From Dendrocalamus latiflorus (lineage: Eukaryota; Streptophyta; Magnoliopsida; Poales; Poaceae): a stretch of 64,000 bases of DNA. Positions 42,801 to 55,066 of the stretch are shown here, piece after piece. The stretch spans positions 22,685,139-22,749,138 of the forward strand of contig CM029636.1 of the NCBI GenBank assembly GCA_017311315.1, in the 5' to 3' direction. Numbering within the stretch: the first letter of the stretch is position 1; every line of letters begins with the position of its first letter. Both the position numbers and the translations under genes were made by a program. The notes under the pieces are model-generated. The model saw nothing but the letters and a program-made list of their open reading frames with translations, ran no database searches and was not told the origin of the DNA.

Positions 42801-44922
42801 TCAGCATAGTGCGAAGATTCCAAGAACTTTGCAAATATAATAGATTTGCATCACAGCTAATATTAGAGACCACAGCATCACAGAAATTTTCAGGTCATAA
42901 AAAATATATTTGCAACAAACGTCAAGTAGCATATAAGCATGCTGATGAAAGAAAAAAAACATTATGATATGTTGGATGGATAATCAACTACAAGTCTACC
43001 AAGATAGTACTTCAGACTTGTTTGGCCATATTCTAGAGTCTAGACAGCAGGGGCTTTACATATAGAACATTTGAAACTGCTAATTTGGAACATACAAATC
43101 AGAAACTATACGGCTCTGCTCAGCATATCAAATGAAATGTTTTCAAGACAAAGTCTAGCCTAGTGCCAACCCCCTGTTTTCCAACACAAAGTTGTTGAGG
43201 AAATTTATCTCGAGTGACAGTGTGACATTAACATGACTCTCAAGTTATTTTAATGGTGCACCAAAAGATGCACTAGGCACTGAACTTTTAAGTAAGATAT
43301 TAGCAATGGCATACTCAGAACCATGACCATAATTTTATTACAAAGAATGATCCTAGAACTTACAGAAAGACGCTGTTGATTCAGACCACCATTTGCTTCA
43401 ATTATGAGATAGCCATTCGAAGGTGGCAACTCTGCAAAGAACCAAAGCGCAATTCAGACTACCAATGTTAGCTTAACTATCATCTTCCAGTGTTTATGAT
43501 TATGGGCCAAAAAGTACCAAAAGGAGCTTTCAAGTGGGCACATTTGGTTTATGAAATCATAAACAAAGGTTTCAAAGTGGAACCTGATTTAATCAGCCTC
43601 CTGTTGACACAAGGCATCCATAGTTCCCCAGGATTTTGATAATGTGATGTCATTAACTGCACAATTCCAAGACAAAACTATTATTTTAACATGATAATTG
43701 ATAAGAGCACATAAGTAAAAGTTGGTTCTCGCGATCGACAAAAACAGGCAAGGTAGTAGTAAGCTAATCTAAATGTGAACATGTTGCAGGGGAAGCCCTC
43801 AGGTCTCAGGACTGAATGAATAAATTGGTTCCTCCTGTTGAAGAATGAATAAATTGGTTCCTCCTGTTGAACATGTCTCCCTACAACTAGCATTCCAATT
43901 CTTGGAGCATTCTCAGACTGATGTAACAGTGAAATTGAACAACATATATTGACTGATTGAATTCACAATCGAAGCCCTCATCAAGCATGAGATTTGTCAT
44001 CTAAAAGCTAGTTTTTTTCTTCCATTGGAATCTGAATGAGATTATTTACTTATAAACAATCTGTTCATCGTTGGGTAACATTTTGTTGCTTAAAAGACGA
44101 CCCAACAAAACAAGAAATTAGTACACACGAGTACATCTAATCACGAGCATAGCAGAAGGAAGTGCACGAGGCACGTGAGCTCACAAGGATGCATCATATA
44201 TAACCGAACCGGGGGGGGGGGGGGGGGGGGGGGGGGAGGACTAGGAATCAAGAACCAAACTTTTTGAGCTAAAACTCACATCAAGAACAGCAGCTCACGT
44301 AACAAGTACACATTGCGCAGCCCTCCCGTGATAAATCAGAGAAAAAAAGACCAAAAGGATCCCGGAATTCCCATGAATATTTCGCCTAATCCAGTATTCC
44401 AGCGCATTGCAAAGCTTAAAGAACAAGAAAACCCAACGGAAGAAGTAGCCAAGAACCACGCAAGAACCCAAAATCTCCCCCAAGAAGCGGCGAAGAGCTG
44501 ACCTTTCCCGCAAAAAGAACCAAGAAACACGCTAATCGCAAGAACTAGAGCACACCTACCATGCTGCGACGCCATGAAGTGGAGGAGAGGGCGGAGGCGG
44601 AGGTGGTGGTCGAGGCGGATGTGGCGTCGTCGCGTATGGCCGGCCAAAGCCGCTCGAACACGAGGTGGCTGCGGTACACCGACCCGGGAGGCGACGGCGG
44701 CGCGGGCGCGCGCCCACGCCGCCGGAGCGTGGCCACCGTCACGCCTTCGCGACCGCCGCGGCCTGATCCCCCGCCACCGCCGAGCACGAACATGAGCAGC
44801 CCCGCCGCGTATGCCAGCGCGAGGAGCAGGACGACCGCGGTACGCCGCCGCCCGCCGCGCCCCGGTCTCCGCGCGGCCTTGGCGCCGCCACCGCCGCCGC
44901 GCATTGACGGCGCGATGGACAT
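39847..44922 (-). CDS. O-fucosyltransferase family protein, 10 exons, 553 aa
   Basis: Coding exons on the minus strand: 44922-44560, 43656-43584, 43431-43364, 42770-42682, 42107-41910, 41804-41600, 41492-41325, 40939-40772, 40580-40390 and 39985-39847. All have AG/GT borders, and the sum is 1662 nt (554 codons with stop), phase-consistent throughout. The protein is a Golgi type II membrane protein: a short Arg-rich tail, a membrane segment AVVLLLALAYAAGLLMFVLG (about residues 30-50), a Gly-rich stem, then the GT-fold. Family marks are 'GYLIIEANGGLNQQRLSICD' (nucleotide-sugar loop), 'VIPIFHLNSVWRDPS', 'YVSVHLRFEEDMVAFSCC' (HxRF motif, about 327-332) and 'TTQGGNFPHFLMGHRR'. It probably transfers GDP-fucose to a protein or glycan acceptor; the acceptor is unknown. 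No damage is seen. Introns are AT-rich; the first has a 26-bp G run. A MULE-like element lies about 120 bp upstream. Confidence 0.92.
44211..44236. repeat. Poly-G run of 26 in intron 1
   Basis: Twenty-six consecutive G on the plus strand (C on the transcribed sense strand) within the first intron of the O-fucosyltransferase gene. The length is likely to be unstable and error-prone in assembly. Confidence 0.95.
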
Positions 44923-45041
44923 CGATCAGCGGCGGTGCACTCGTGGGATCATGTGAGCTCGGGGAAGTGGGGTGGTGGGGCGTCTTGGCGACGCCGAGCT
45001 TTTGCTGGAGCAGGAAGTCGAGAGAGGATGGAAACGAACAA

Positions 45042-46045
45042 GGGAAAATTGCTCTCATGCCACAAAGTTTAGTGCCATACTCTCATTTGCCACATAGTTA
45101 AATGACTTTGTTATTATACCACAAATTTGAGTATTTTGCCCTTTGTTTTGCCATTTTCTCCATTTAATAATATCATTTTGACCCTTTGGCCCCGCCGACG
45201 TTATTGAGCCGGCCGCTGGCTTGTCCCGGCCGTGAGGAGGGTGGAGCCAACCGGCGGCGGAGGGGGCACGGAGGCGCGGCAGCGCCGGCCAAACGGGTCA
45301 CACGACCCGGCGCGCGCCTCGGGGCGGGAGGAGACGGCCGGATTAGGCCTGGCGGCGCCCGGCAATGAGCACAGCGACGGCCGAGACAGGGGAAAAGGGG
45401 CACCGGCGGCTCAGGCCACGGGGACCCGATTGCTCGTCGAGAGAGCAACCTCGGGGGGTCTTGAGCCTACCTTGGGCCCGGGCGGCGGCTGGAGTGGAGC
45501 CGGGTGAACTGGCGGCGGGGAAGGGCTCGGCGGCGAGGAAGAAGGTGGCGGCGGTTCGCTGGGGAGGGAGGCGGGGTCCGGCGATGTGGGGGTGGTGATT
45601 GCGGGGTCCGGGCAATGCTCCATGCGCGGGGAATCGGCCCAAGACGCAGCGCTTCCCGGAGAAGACCAGGCGCCGGTGTTGGGGAAGAAACAGCCTTGCC
45701 GGCGGCCGGCTCAATAACTCCGCTGTCGAGGAGGTCGGCGGCGAGGCGATGTTGGCTCCATAGAGGGCGGAGCCAACCGGCGGCGGAGGAGGCGGAGAGG
45801 GCGGAGCCAACCGGCGGCGGAGGAGGCGGCGAGGCGAGCCAACGGGAGAGGACGTAGGACTGCGGCTGGGAGGAGGCGGAGAGGGCGGCGAGGAGGCAGG
45901 CCTGGGGTGGGGCCGGGGGCAAAAGGGTCAAAATGGCAAAACAAAGGGCAAAACACTCAAATTTGTGGCATAATAACAAAGTCATTTAACTATGTGGCAA
46001 ATGAGAGAATGACACTAAACTTTGTGGCATGAGAGCAATTTTCCC
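45042..46045. mobile_element. Pack-MULE-like element upstream of the O-fucosyltransferase gene
   Basis: Long inverted repeats of about 115 bp (from GGGAAAATTGCTCTCATGCC at 45042, and the complement ending at 46045) are about 96% identical. They enclose a GC-rich body of about 780 bp. AT-rich long TIRs with a GC-rich interior are typical of Pack-MULEs. Inside, 'GTTATTGAGCCGGCCGC' near 45200 recurs inverted near 45705, and an 'AACCGGCGGCGGAGGAGGCG' unit is repeated at 45775-45825. No recognisable captured exon was found. The expected 9-bp target duplication is not clear (GAAACGAAC against AAAACGGCA if the ends are shifted by two). The proximal end lies about 120 bp upstream of the gene's ATG, within its promoter or leader. 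Confidence 0.65.
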
Positions 46046-46678
46046 TTAAAACGGCAGCAAAAACTGAAGAAGTGTAATAAAGACGTGTGTGGTACCCGCC
46101 GAGTGCGCCACATCTGTAGCCGCTTTTTTTTAAAAAAAAGTTAGCTTCCGAGCACCCGTTATAAATCTAGCCTATCTGTAAATTCCATAGCCACAGCAGA
46201 TAACACGTGTACAAATCTTGCCGAGCCACCAGAAATCAATGCATCGGTATGTAATTAATTATCTTGAATTATTATTAGCACTAGTTAGCGTTAAATAATT
46301 ATGAATAGCGCTAATTAAACACTGTATTACATAATTAGTGCTCATTGTGCGGCGGCCGGTGCACCACTGAGCTAGCTCGACAGGCACCTACTGAGTTTTT
46401 TTTGCTCAGTAAGTCTATAAAAGAAGATAAGATTTGTAAAAACAGAAACTAAAATTGAAAAAAAATATTGTTACAGTACCATTTACGTGAATAGTTTCTG
46501 AATGCGTGTATGCCAAGGGCAAAATGACTGCACAGGTACGTGTTAAGTGTGATGACCAAGGATTGTTGTGCTAGGTATCTTTGATTGTCCGTGGTGTGAT
46601 TTCATAGGACTGAAAACAACGAACGGAGGCATGATTATACGATGCAAAGTGACGCATCTTTTTCATTGCGTTTTTTAC
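46046..46678. other. AT-rich spacer
   Basis: No gene recognised. Words such as 'GCGCTAATTAAACACT' and 'CGACAGGCACCTACTGAG' recall the spacer near 28.5 kb, so a shared old repeat is possible. Confidence 0.35.
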
Positions 46679-47690
46679 TGTTACACACTGGCACAAAACT
46701 CTCAACGACTTACAGTGTATATATAGATACAGCCAGCCACTCACTCACTACGACTCCAACTACTGCGCCGCCTGCCCATACCGAGTAGACTTCCCATGCT
46801 GCTCATGCCGCTTAGCTCAGCCGCTTCCTGACTGCTACAGTCACCAGCCGTCTGCCCACGCCGGGTAGTTAGCCGACCGAGGACGACCTACGTCATCCAT
46901 GACCATTCGTGCTGACGACTGCTATAGTGGTTGTATCGAGTATGAGGTCTACAGTACTCGGTGCAGCTACGACCGGTTCGCTACGACCACGACCATAGTT
47001 GCTACAACTTCACAGACAGGCGCTACGACCACATCACTACGACTACAACGCTGGTCACTACGACCACACACAATGTGGTTGTAACCGACCACTCAAACAG
47101 GCACTACGACGCTGGTCATTACGACCAAACATAATGTGGTCGTAACCGACCACTCACACAGGCGCCCTGTTATGACCACACATAACGTGGTCATAACCAA
47201 CTACGCACACAGACTTTGAGTCCTCCAAATGCTACAGTACTCTTACATGTATAGCGTCTACTGTACTCCTCCGAGTATGACATCCACAGTACTCCACCGA
47301 GTATGATGTCCATGGTACTCCTCTGAGTATGACGTCTACAGTACTCCGCCGAGTATAACGTCCACGGTACTCATCTGAGCATGACGACCATGGTACTCCT
47401 CCGAGTATGCGCTAACGACTACCGACCATGACTCTCGACTATAACTGTCGACCATCGACTATCGACTATCAGCTGTTGACCATGACCATCGACAATCAAC
47501 TACGACCATCGACTACGACCATCGAATATCGACTATAGTGTTACGACCACGGAGTACTCGAAGCTACAATACTCGGTGTAGCTTTAGTACTGATCATAAC
47601 GACAACAGAACGACTGGTTATATCGACCACAGATACAAAGTACTCGTACATACACGAGCACAACACACATATAACAAGATTAATCCAACA
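46679..47690 (-). mobile_element. Probable solo LTR
   Basis: On the minus strand it starts TGTTGGATTAATCTTG and ends CAGTGTGTAACA, with a TATA-like CTATATATACACTG at about 46725. The middle (46900-47570) is filled with 'TACGACCAC', 'GAGTATGACGTCCAC' and 'GACCATCGACTA' repeats. It is flanked by unrelated DNA on both sides, and no 5-bp duplication was found (TTTAC and AAAAT), so the ends are tentative. Confidence 0.45.
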
Positions 47691-48232
47691 AAAATAAAAT
47701 AGGACAGGTGGGTCATAGGGGTATGCAACTTGCCATGTCACAATTGTGACGATGAATCAAACGGTAGACACGGGGTGGTCTAACTTGTCTAAGTGTGATA
47801 GTGCTCGATAGTTAACCAAACAACCCCTTGTTACCTTGGCAACATTACCAATTCCTCCAAAAAAAAGTAAACCTCACAAAACTACAAGTATGCTAGATAA
47901 ACTATCAAAAGCTACACCTTTAAATTTTCATTTTGAAAAACTACACCCTTTTCATCAAATTTGATAAAAAAGCTACACTCTTTTCGTCAAATTTGATTAA
48001 AAAAAAGCTACATTCTTTTCGTCAAATTTGATCAGAATACTACACTTCGTCACAACCAATGACAAGCGGCTCAGGAGGGAGGATGGCAGGTTGCACACAA
48101 ACAAGAGGGGAGCTCAGCTCAGTGGAGGCCTTGGTGCGGGCGAAGGGGCTCCGGGGTGAGCTCTCCACGCACTCCGGCTTCCCGTCTCATGGCCTTCCTC
48201 ACTGCCGCCGCTATGGTCGTACATGCCCCGCT
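47691..48232. other. Spacer with a tandem repeat
   Basis: At about 47925-48045 a unit of about 33 bp built on 'GCTACACTCTTTTCGTCAAA' repeats three to four times. Such runs sometimes mark the TIR of a MULE, but no partner was found. The rest (48060-48230) is GC-richer with no gene recognised. Confidence 0.5.
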
Positions 48233-48872
48233 TAGAGCTGGGAGTTGGGCCGTGCTGTGCCGGCACGGCCTAGGCCCATCGTGCTTCGTGCTATTTCGTG
48301 CCGGCCCACCTCGCCTCTAGCCAGGCCCAAGCACGGACCAAAGCCCGCTGTGCCAGCATTTGTGCCGTGCCAACCCAATCCCAGCTCGAAGGAACTATAC
48401 GTGAAGGCGGCGGCGATGGTCGTCACCTTCCTTCTCTCGTACCCGCCTCGTTAAAAACTAGTTGAAATTGAATTAATTGCATAAAAACATGGGCACACAA
48501 TGACGTAAATATTTCAGAAAAAAACTGGAATTTCTTTGATAATTTAAAAATACAATGTTATTGCCTCGTTAAAAACCTTACACCCTAAAGTGGGGTTCCC
48601 CGAGTAAGGAAAAGAGTACAGTAACAATATATGTATATACTAATATAACAACATGCGTACATAATATCTACTCGTCAATGTCTAGGTCGTTCGTGCGTTC
48701 GAGGTCAACATACGCCTGTACGATTTCGGGATCCTCTAGTCGATGTTGTTGCCGCTCTTTGGTTAATTCCCAGTCTTTGGAGCATGTGATTGCCTCCACC
48801 ATCCTGGGTGTAAGGGATGTACTAAACGTCGCTTCTGAAGAGATGGTGGACACTAGCACCAGGAAAACATCT
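48233..48872 (-). pseudogene. hAT transposase C-terminal fragment with 3' end
   Basis: From about 48872 the minus strand encodes DVFLVLVSTISSEATFSTS, then 'LTPRMVEAITCSKDWELTK' and a variable tail ending at 48668. This is the hAT dimerisation domain, but the 'GGRILxxYRS' segment between FSTS and LTP is deleted. The downstream sequence ends with GCCGTGC/GGCACGG-rich DNA near 48233 (TAGAGCTGGGAGTTGGGCC), which looks like a grass hAT terminus. The N-terminal part is missing: at 48873 the sequence changes to Sirevirus gag. Confidence 0.65.
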
Positions 48873-48879
48873 CATGCGA

Positions 48880-51800
48880 AATGTGACAGCACAAAAAATA
48901 TCCACTTGTTGTTCTTCCACCACTCGAGCTATGAATGCTCTATTTGGCACTTTAAACGTGGATGAGTTTAATAGAGTGAGCAATTTGGAAACGGCTCACG
49001 ATATTTGGACCATCTCTCAGAAATCCATGAGGGAACATCCGTGGTTAAAGAAGCCAAATTACATAGACTTCGGATCAAATATGAGACATTCACAATGTTG
49101 CCTCATGAGATTATAAATGAAATGTATTTTTGCCTCAACAACATTGTGAATGAGCTCAAGGGCCTTGGCACGTCACTAACGGATGTTGATATGTAAGAAA
49201 GATGCTTAGGGCGTTGCTGGAGAAATACAAAACATTGGTGACACTCTTCCTCAACTCTCCCGAATTGACAAGAATGACTCCAACACAACTCTGGGGAAAC
49301 CTCATCACTAACGAGTTGTACAAGAAGGACATGGAGAAGCTCTTGGAGCAATCCTCCTAAAAGGGCAAAAAGATCACCGCTTTCAAGACCAAGGCGGTAT
49401 CAAGCAATGAGTCTGAGGATGATGAGGAGAATTCTGAGGAGGAGTTGGCTCTTTTTGTGAGGAAGATGAAGAAATTCATGAAGAGGCGCCCATACCGAAG
49501 CACTAGTTATGAGAAGGGCAAGAAAGGGCACTTCTACAATGACAACAAGCATTATAGCAACATCTGTTGCTATGAGTGCAATGCAAAGGGGCACATTGCC
49601 TCTCAATGCCCCGCGAAGAAGGATGACAAAGGCAAGTTATCCAAGAAAAAGGACTTCAACAGTAAGAAGAAGCTTTTCAGGAAGCTTCACAAATATGGGA
49701 AGAATGAATCCCACATGGGAGAGTGGAACTCCGATAAAGAGTACACAAACTCTGACTCCGATGAGGATGAGTCCCCCAAGAAGAAGAGACTTGTTGATAT
49801 CACCATCAAGGAGGCTCCATTCCTCTTCGTATTTCCTACATGTCTTATGACAAAAGGAGAAATGGTAAAAGCCCTTAATGACAATGAACCCACTTATGAT
49901 GAGGTTATGAATATGTTAGAAGAATTAAATGAATATCTTAGAAAAGAAAAGTCAAAATTCAAGGACTTAAATAGAGACATCTCTATCTTAAAGATTCTTA
50001 TGATGAGCTAAAGGAAGCTCATGACTTGCTTATCCAAGAAAATTTAAGCAAGTCTTGTACTAGCATTGGTATTACTTGTGATATTCTAAATGAAATGCCT
50101 AGTATAAAAATTGATAAAACTAGCATATCTACTTCATATGATGACTTGCTTGCCATGCCATGTTGCTTAAATGTTGATTCTAATCATGGTAATATTGAGT
50201 CATATGATGCCAAGCTTATTGTTGAGAACAATGAATTAAAAGAGCGAGTGACCAAGCTAAACAAAAGCTTAAAAAGGTGCTTCAAAGGTAAAGCCACTCT
50301 TGACAAGCTATTGAGTGAGTAAATGTGCTTATTTAATAAGGAGGGACTTGTATATGTACCTAAGAAAGGTAAGAAATTGGTAAATAAATTCACAAGGTTT
50401 GTTAAACAAAATGGTAACTATTGTTACAAATGCCGGGAAGTAGGACATGTGCAACAAAATTGTTCTATTGGTAAAACCCCATCCATAGGAATTTATGATT
50501 CTTGTTATATGCTTAAAAAATGTAAGGATGATAGAGTCTTTCCAAAATTTATTGGCACTTCAATTTTAGGTTCTAAAAAGAATACCATTTAGGTGCCCAA
50601 AGCCTTGGTTACTAACCTACAAGAATCCAAACAAGTTTGGATAACTAAAAGAACCTAATTCTCTTTTGTAGGTAATTACAAGACCAGTGGAAGGTATTGG
50701 GTGTTTGATAGTGGGTGTACTCGACATATGACCAGAGACCAAAAAATGTTCACCACTTTTGACAATGGAAGCAATGAGAGGATTACATTTAGAGACAATA
50801 GCAAAGGAAAGGTACTTGGATTATGTAAAATTGCTATCTCTAATGACATTTCATTAATAATATATCTCTTACAGAAACATTAAATTTTAATTTTCTATCC
50901 GTTGCTCAAATATGCGATTTTGGTTTACTATGCTCATTCTCTAAAGATGGAGTAACCATTTCAAAAGAAAAGGAAAATGAACTTGTTTTCAAAGGCTTTA
51001 GATTTAGAAATCTTTATTTGGCTGATTTCCCCTCTAGTGATTTATGCTTGAAAACTTGATTAATGGTAAAAACATCTTTGGATTGGTTATGGCATAGAAG
51101 TCTAGGTCATGTGGGTATGATTCAACTTAAAAAAAATTTCAAACATGACTTAGTGGTTGGCTTGAAAGATGTGATGCTTGAGAAAAATAGATTATGTAGC
51201 GCTTGCCAAGCCGGGAAGCATGTTGAAAATTCTCATCCTTCCAAGACTATCATGTTAACTTCTAAGCCATTGGAGCTCTTACATATAGATTTGTTTGGGC
51301 CAACAACCTATTAGAGCATTTGGAGCAATACCTATTATGAGTCATTGTGGATGATTACTCTAGATACACGTGGGTATTCTTCCTACATGACAAGGCCAAA
51401 GCCTCCGGTATTTTCAAAAGCTATTCAAAAAGAGTCCAAAATGAATTTGATTTCAAAATAAACAAAATTAGAAGTGATAACGGTTTCGAGTTCAAAAACA
51501 CTAAAATTAAGGATTTTTTTATGATGAACTTAGAATAAAGTATAAACTTTCTACTACCTACACTCCAAAACAAAAGGGAGTTGTAGAGAGAAAAAATTGA
51601 ACACTAATTAAAATGGCTAGGACAATGCTTGATGAATATAATACTTCTGATAATTTTTGGGCGGAAGCTATTAACACCGCTTATCATGCAATAAATTGTC
51701 TTTTGAAAAAGACTTCTTATGATCTTCTCATTGGAAGAAGACTGGATATTTCCTACTTTAGTGTATTTGGATGCAAATACTATATCCTAAAGAAGGGTGT

Positions 51801-53160
51801 TCTGCTCTCTAAATTTCAAAGTCGATGTGATAAAGGTTTCTTACTTGGTTATTCTTCTAAAAGTAATGCTTATAGAGTCTTCAATAAAAATTTTGGTCTA
51901 GTTGAAGAATCACGTGATGTTCAATTTAATGAAACTAATGGCTCTCAAGAAGAACAAGAAAATTTAGATGATGTAGGTGATGAAAGACTAATGCGAGCAT
52001 GGAAAACATGCAAATTGGTGACATTAAGCCAAATGATAATCCAAGTACATTTCTGTCATCAAAACAAGTTGAAGCTCCAAACTCTTCCACAACAAGTAAC
52101 ATTCAAGCAATATATGTGGAAGAAAAGGAAGAACAACCTCTACCACCGAAGATCCACAACATATTTACCAAACATCATCCAATAGATCAAATATTGGGTG
52201 ACGTGAGTAAGAGTGTTCAAACTAGATCTAGAATAGTTTCATTTTGTGGATATTACTCTTTTGTGTCTTCTCTTTAACCAAAAATTGTAGATGAAGCACT
52301 TGATAATCCGGATTGGGTGACTGCAACGCATGAAGAACTTAACAATTTTGCCCGCAATGATGTTTGGGCTTTAGTAGAGAGACACAAGAAGCACAATATA
52401 ATTTGCACAAAATGGGTCTTCTGAAATAAACAAGATAAAAGCAGAGTTGTGGTAAGAAACAAAGCAATGTTTGTTGCTCAAGATTATACTCAAGTTGAGG
52501 GTTTAGATTATGATGAAATATTTGCATCCGTAGCTATATTTGAGCCAATTCGTATATTATTTGTCTTTGCTTCAAGTTTTGATATTAAGCTATTCCAATA
52601 GATGTTAAAAGTACTTTCTTAAATGTAAAATATCGAAACTTGTATATGTTGAACCACCTCCCGATTTTGAAGATTCTAAAAATCCTAATCATGTGTATAA
52701 ACTCTCAAAAGCGCTATATGGCTTAAAGCAAGCTCCTAGAGCATGGTATGAGCGCCTTCGAGGTTTTCTACTCTATAAAGGATTTAAAATTGGAAAGATT
52801 GACACAACATTATATGAAAAAAATTATTGAAGATGATTTCTTTGTTTACCAAATTTATGTTGATGATATCATATTTGGTTCTACTAATCAAGCTTTTTGC
52901 AAAGAATTTAGTGATATGATATCTAGAGAATTTGAGATATCTATGATATGAGAACTAAGCTATTTTCTTGGACTTCAAATCAAGCAACACAAGGATAGGA
53001 CCTTATAAGCCACACAAAGTACATGATATATCTTTTCAAGAAGTTTGGCATGGAGGATGCAAAACCCATCAAGACCTCCATGGCAACAAATGGGCATCTT
53101 GATCTCAATGGAGGTAAATCAGTAGATTTAAAGTTTTATAGATCCATACTTAGGACAAGA
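48880..53160 (+). pseudogene. Sirevirus gag-pol remnant
   Basis: Gag: 'NALFGTLNVDEFNRVSN' (about 48927) and two CCHC knuckles, CYECNAKGHIASQC (about 49570) and CYKCREVGHVQQNC (about 50421). Protease: YWVFDSGCTRHMTRD (50698). Integrase: LWHRSLGH (51087), CSACQAGKH, ELLHIDLFGPT, RSDNGFEFKN. RT: LYGLKQAPRAWYE (52715) and YVDDIIFGST (52856), then FLGLQIKQH and 'KTSMATNGHLDLNGG'. The frame is interrupted by stops, for example TAA at 49358 and TAG at 51312. RNase H is missing after 'LKFYRSILRT' (about 53150). Confidence 0.85.
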
Positions 53161-54535
53161 AACACTGGTCGCAAACTGTATGCCAGGAATACCTCATCTC
53201 CTATGCCATCTGGACAGTCGACCTCTCAAGCTGTGCTTCCTCCTCATGCAGCTCAAGGAACCTTAGAATCTGCACAGAAGACTAGAGAGGACAGAGGCAA
53301 GGCAATAGCCTCTGATTCTGAGACTAAGACAAAATAGCAAGTAAGCGCAGCTTATGAATCATTAGATGAAGAGATACCAGAGCCACAGGAGCCTCAGATA
53401 GATCTTAGAACCATAACAACTGATGAGTATGCATGATTGTGGCATAGAAACCAGTTTGCGCTTCTGAGAAATTATGACAATCCAAAGTTTCATATCAAGT
53501 TTCAGGAACAAGTGTATGAATAATTGTATGGTCCAAGTAGACTTTTTGCATACCACAAGCATGTCGATCAGGATCACCTTGACATAATTGACAAGTATGA
53601 TGTGACATATCGACTATTTTAGAGGGCTGATATCTAGAACCTTATGGGTCTCAAGTCTGACTATAATGAAGAGATAATCAGGCAGTTCTATGCTACCTTA
53701 TACATCTCTCCACATTTTGAGCACATCTCCTCGATGACTGGACATCAGTACTTGAACATCAATAAGCATGAGTTTGAGTTGGCTCCACGGACAGAGTTAA
53801 GTGCATATGAGAGTTTATGATAGGCCTACTCTTGAGATCCTTGCCATGTCTGAGTATTATGATCAGAATGCTAGATTTATCCCGGTCAAGCTCGTTGGAT
53901 TACTCCCTATTCTAAGCCTGGTAAATAGAATCATCAACCATACTATTCTTTCCAAGAGTGGGAATTATGATGCCATTAGAGGCTATGAATGGAATCTGAT
54001 TGATTATATTATGCAAGGTCAGAAATTTGATGTGGTTGATCTTATCATATGGGATATTGTCTCTTACAAGAATGATAGAGTCAAAAGGATTAAATATGAC
54101 CCCTATATTATGGCTCTAATCATTAGGAAGACCAGATTCTATGGTGGTTTGGGTGGAGTCCACAAGGCTTATAAGCCTCAAGCAGAACCTCCTATTCCTC
54201 CAGTTCCCCATCCTCGAGCTCAACAACAAGAAGAAACTACAATTGAATCACAAGGAGAAAAAGTAGTCACTCTTTCTCAGGTTTACTCTGCAGTCCTAAG
54301 GATGGAAGGATACATTACTTCTTTGATTGTCGTTGTTTCCTTTCTCAGGGACCGAGTGTCCTCCTTGAGCATGCAGTCTCTCGCCCTCCTTCTCCATTCC
54401 GCTATGGCCACCGTCACCGTCGTGGTCCTTCTCCTCAAGCACCTCAGGAGTAGCCTTTTTAGTTATTTGATGCCAAAGAGGGAGAAAGAGAAAGATATGG
54501 AGATGACAAGTAGGGGGAGAAGTTGGAAGAGTTAA
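53160..54535 (+). pseudogene. Sirevirus downstream ORF (env-position protein) remnant
   Basis: Downstream of pol a second coding region reads, across several stops, 'NPKFHIKFQEQVYE', 'NLMGLKSDYNEEIIRQFYAT', 'MTGHQYLNINKHEFELAPRT' and then an open frame of 244 codons (53801-54535, including 'FDVVDLIIWDIVSYKNDRVK'). Its C-terminal part has hydrophobic and Lys/Arg-rich segments. Many Sireviruses carry an ORF in this place, sometimes called env-like. I see no signal peptide or clear fusion domain, so its function is not assigned. Confidence 0.55.
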
Positions 54536-55066
54536 GAAAAAGGAAGCCACCAAGAAACCTATCTATCTTAGCTACTAGTTATATATATTTGTCTTTGTGA
54601 AGTAATGAACTTGTGTACTTTGTTATTATGAGACATGTTCTGTGGTCATGCTTTGAATGTCTATGCTTAATGTAATTGTGGACATTTTATGTTATGTTGA
54701 ACTTAAAGATGTGGTCATTTTATAAAATTACATCTTGTGCTCTTTTGTTATATAAATTGTATCATTGCAATTATTTACTTGAAGTTGTTCAACAAACAAA
54801 GGAAACTCAGCTAAAATTTTTAAATCTTAACATGTGCATGCAATGTATCTTGTCATTTGTATGCACATATTTAATTGGAGTTTTTCCTCATATTGACTTT
54901 AGAAGCAATTAATTTTCCAAACTCATTTGAGCTCATTGCAAAAATTAATTGTCTTTTCAAAGTCACAAAAGAATATACAACTCGTTTTTCAAACAAGTGG
55001 TATATCCAAACTTTATTCTTCTCACATAATATTTGTATTGTCATCAATTACCAAAAAAGGGGAGAT

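Noticed and set aside
45173..45985. Open frames of up to 172 codons in the Pack-MULE-like body
   Set aside because: Overlapping on both strands, low complexity and no recognised family; no exon borders could be supported.
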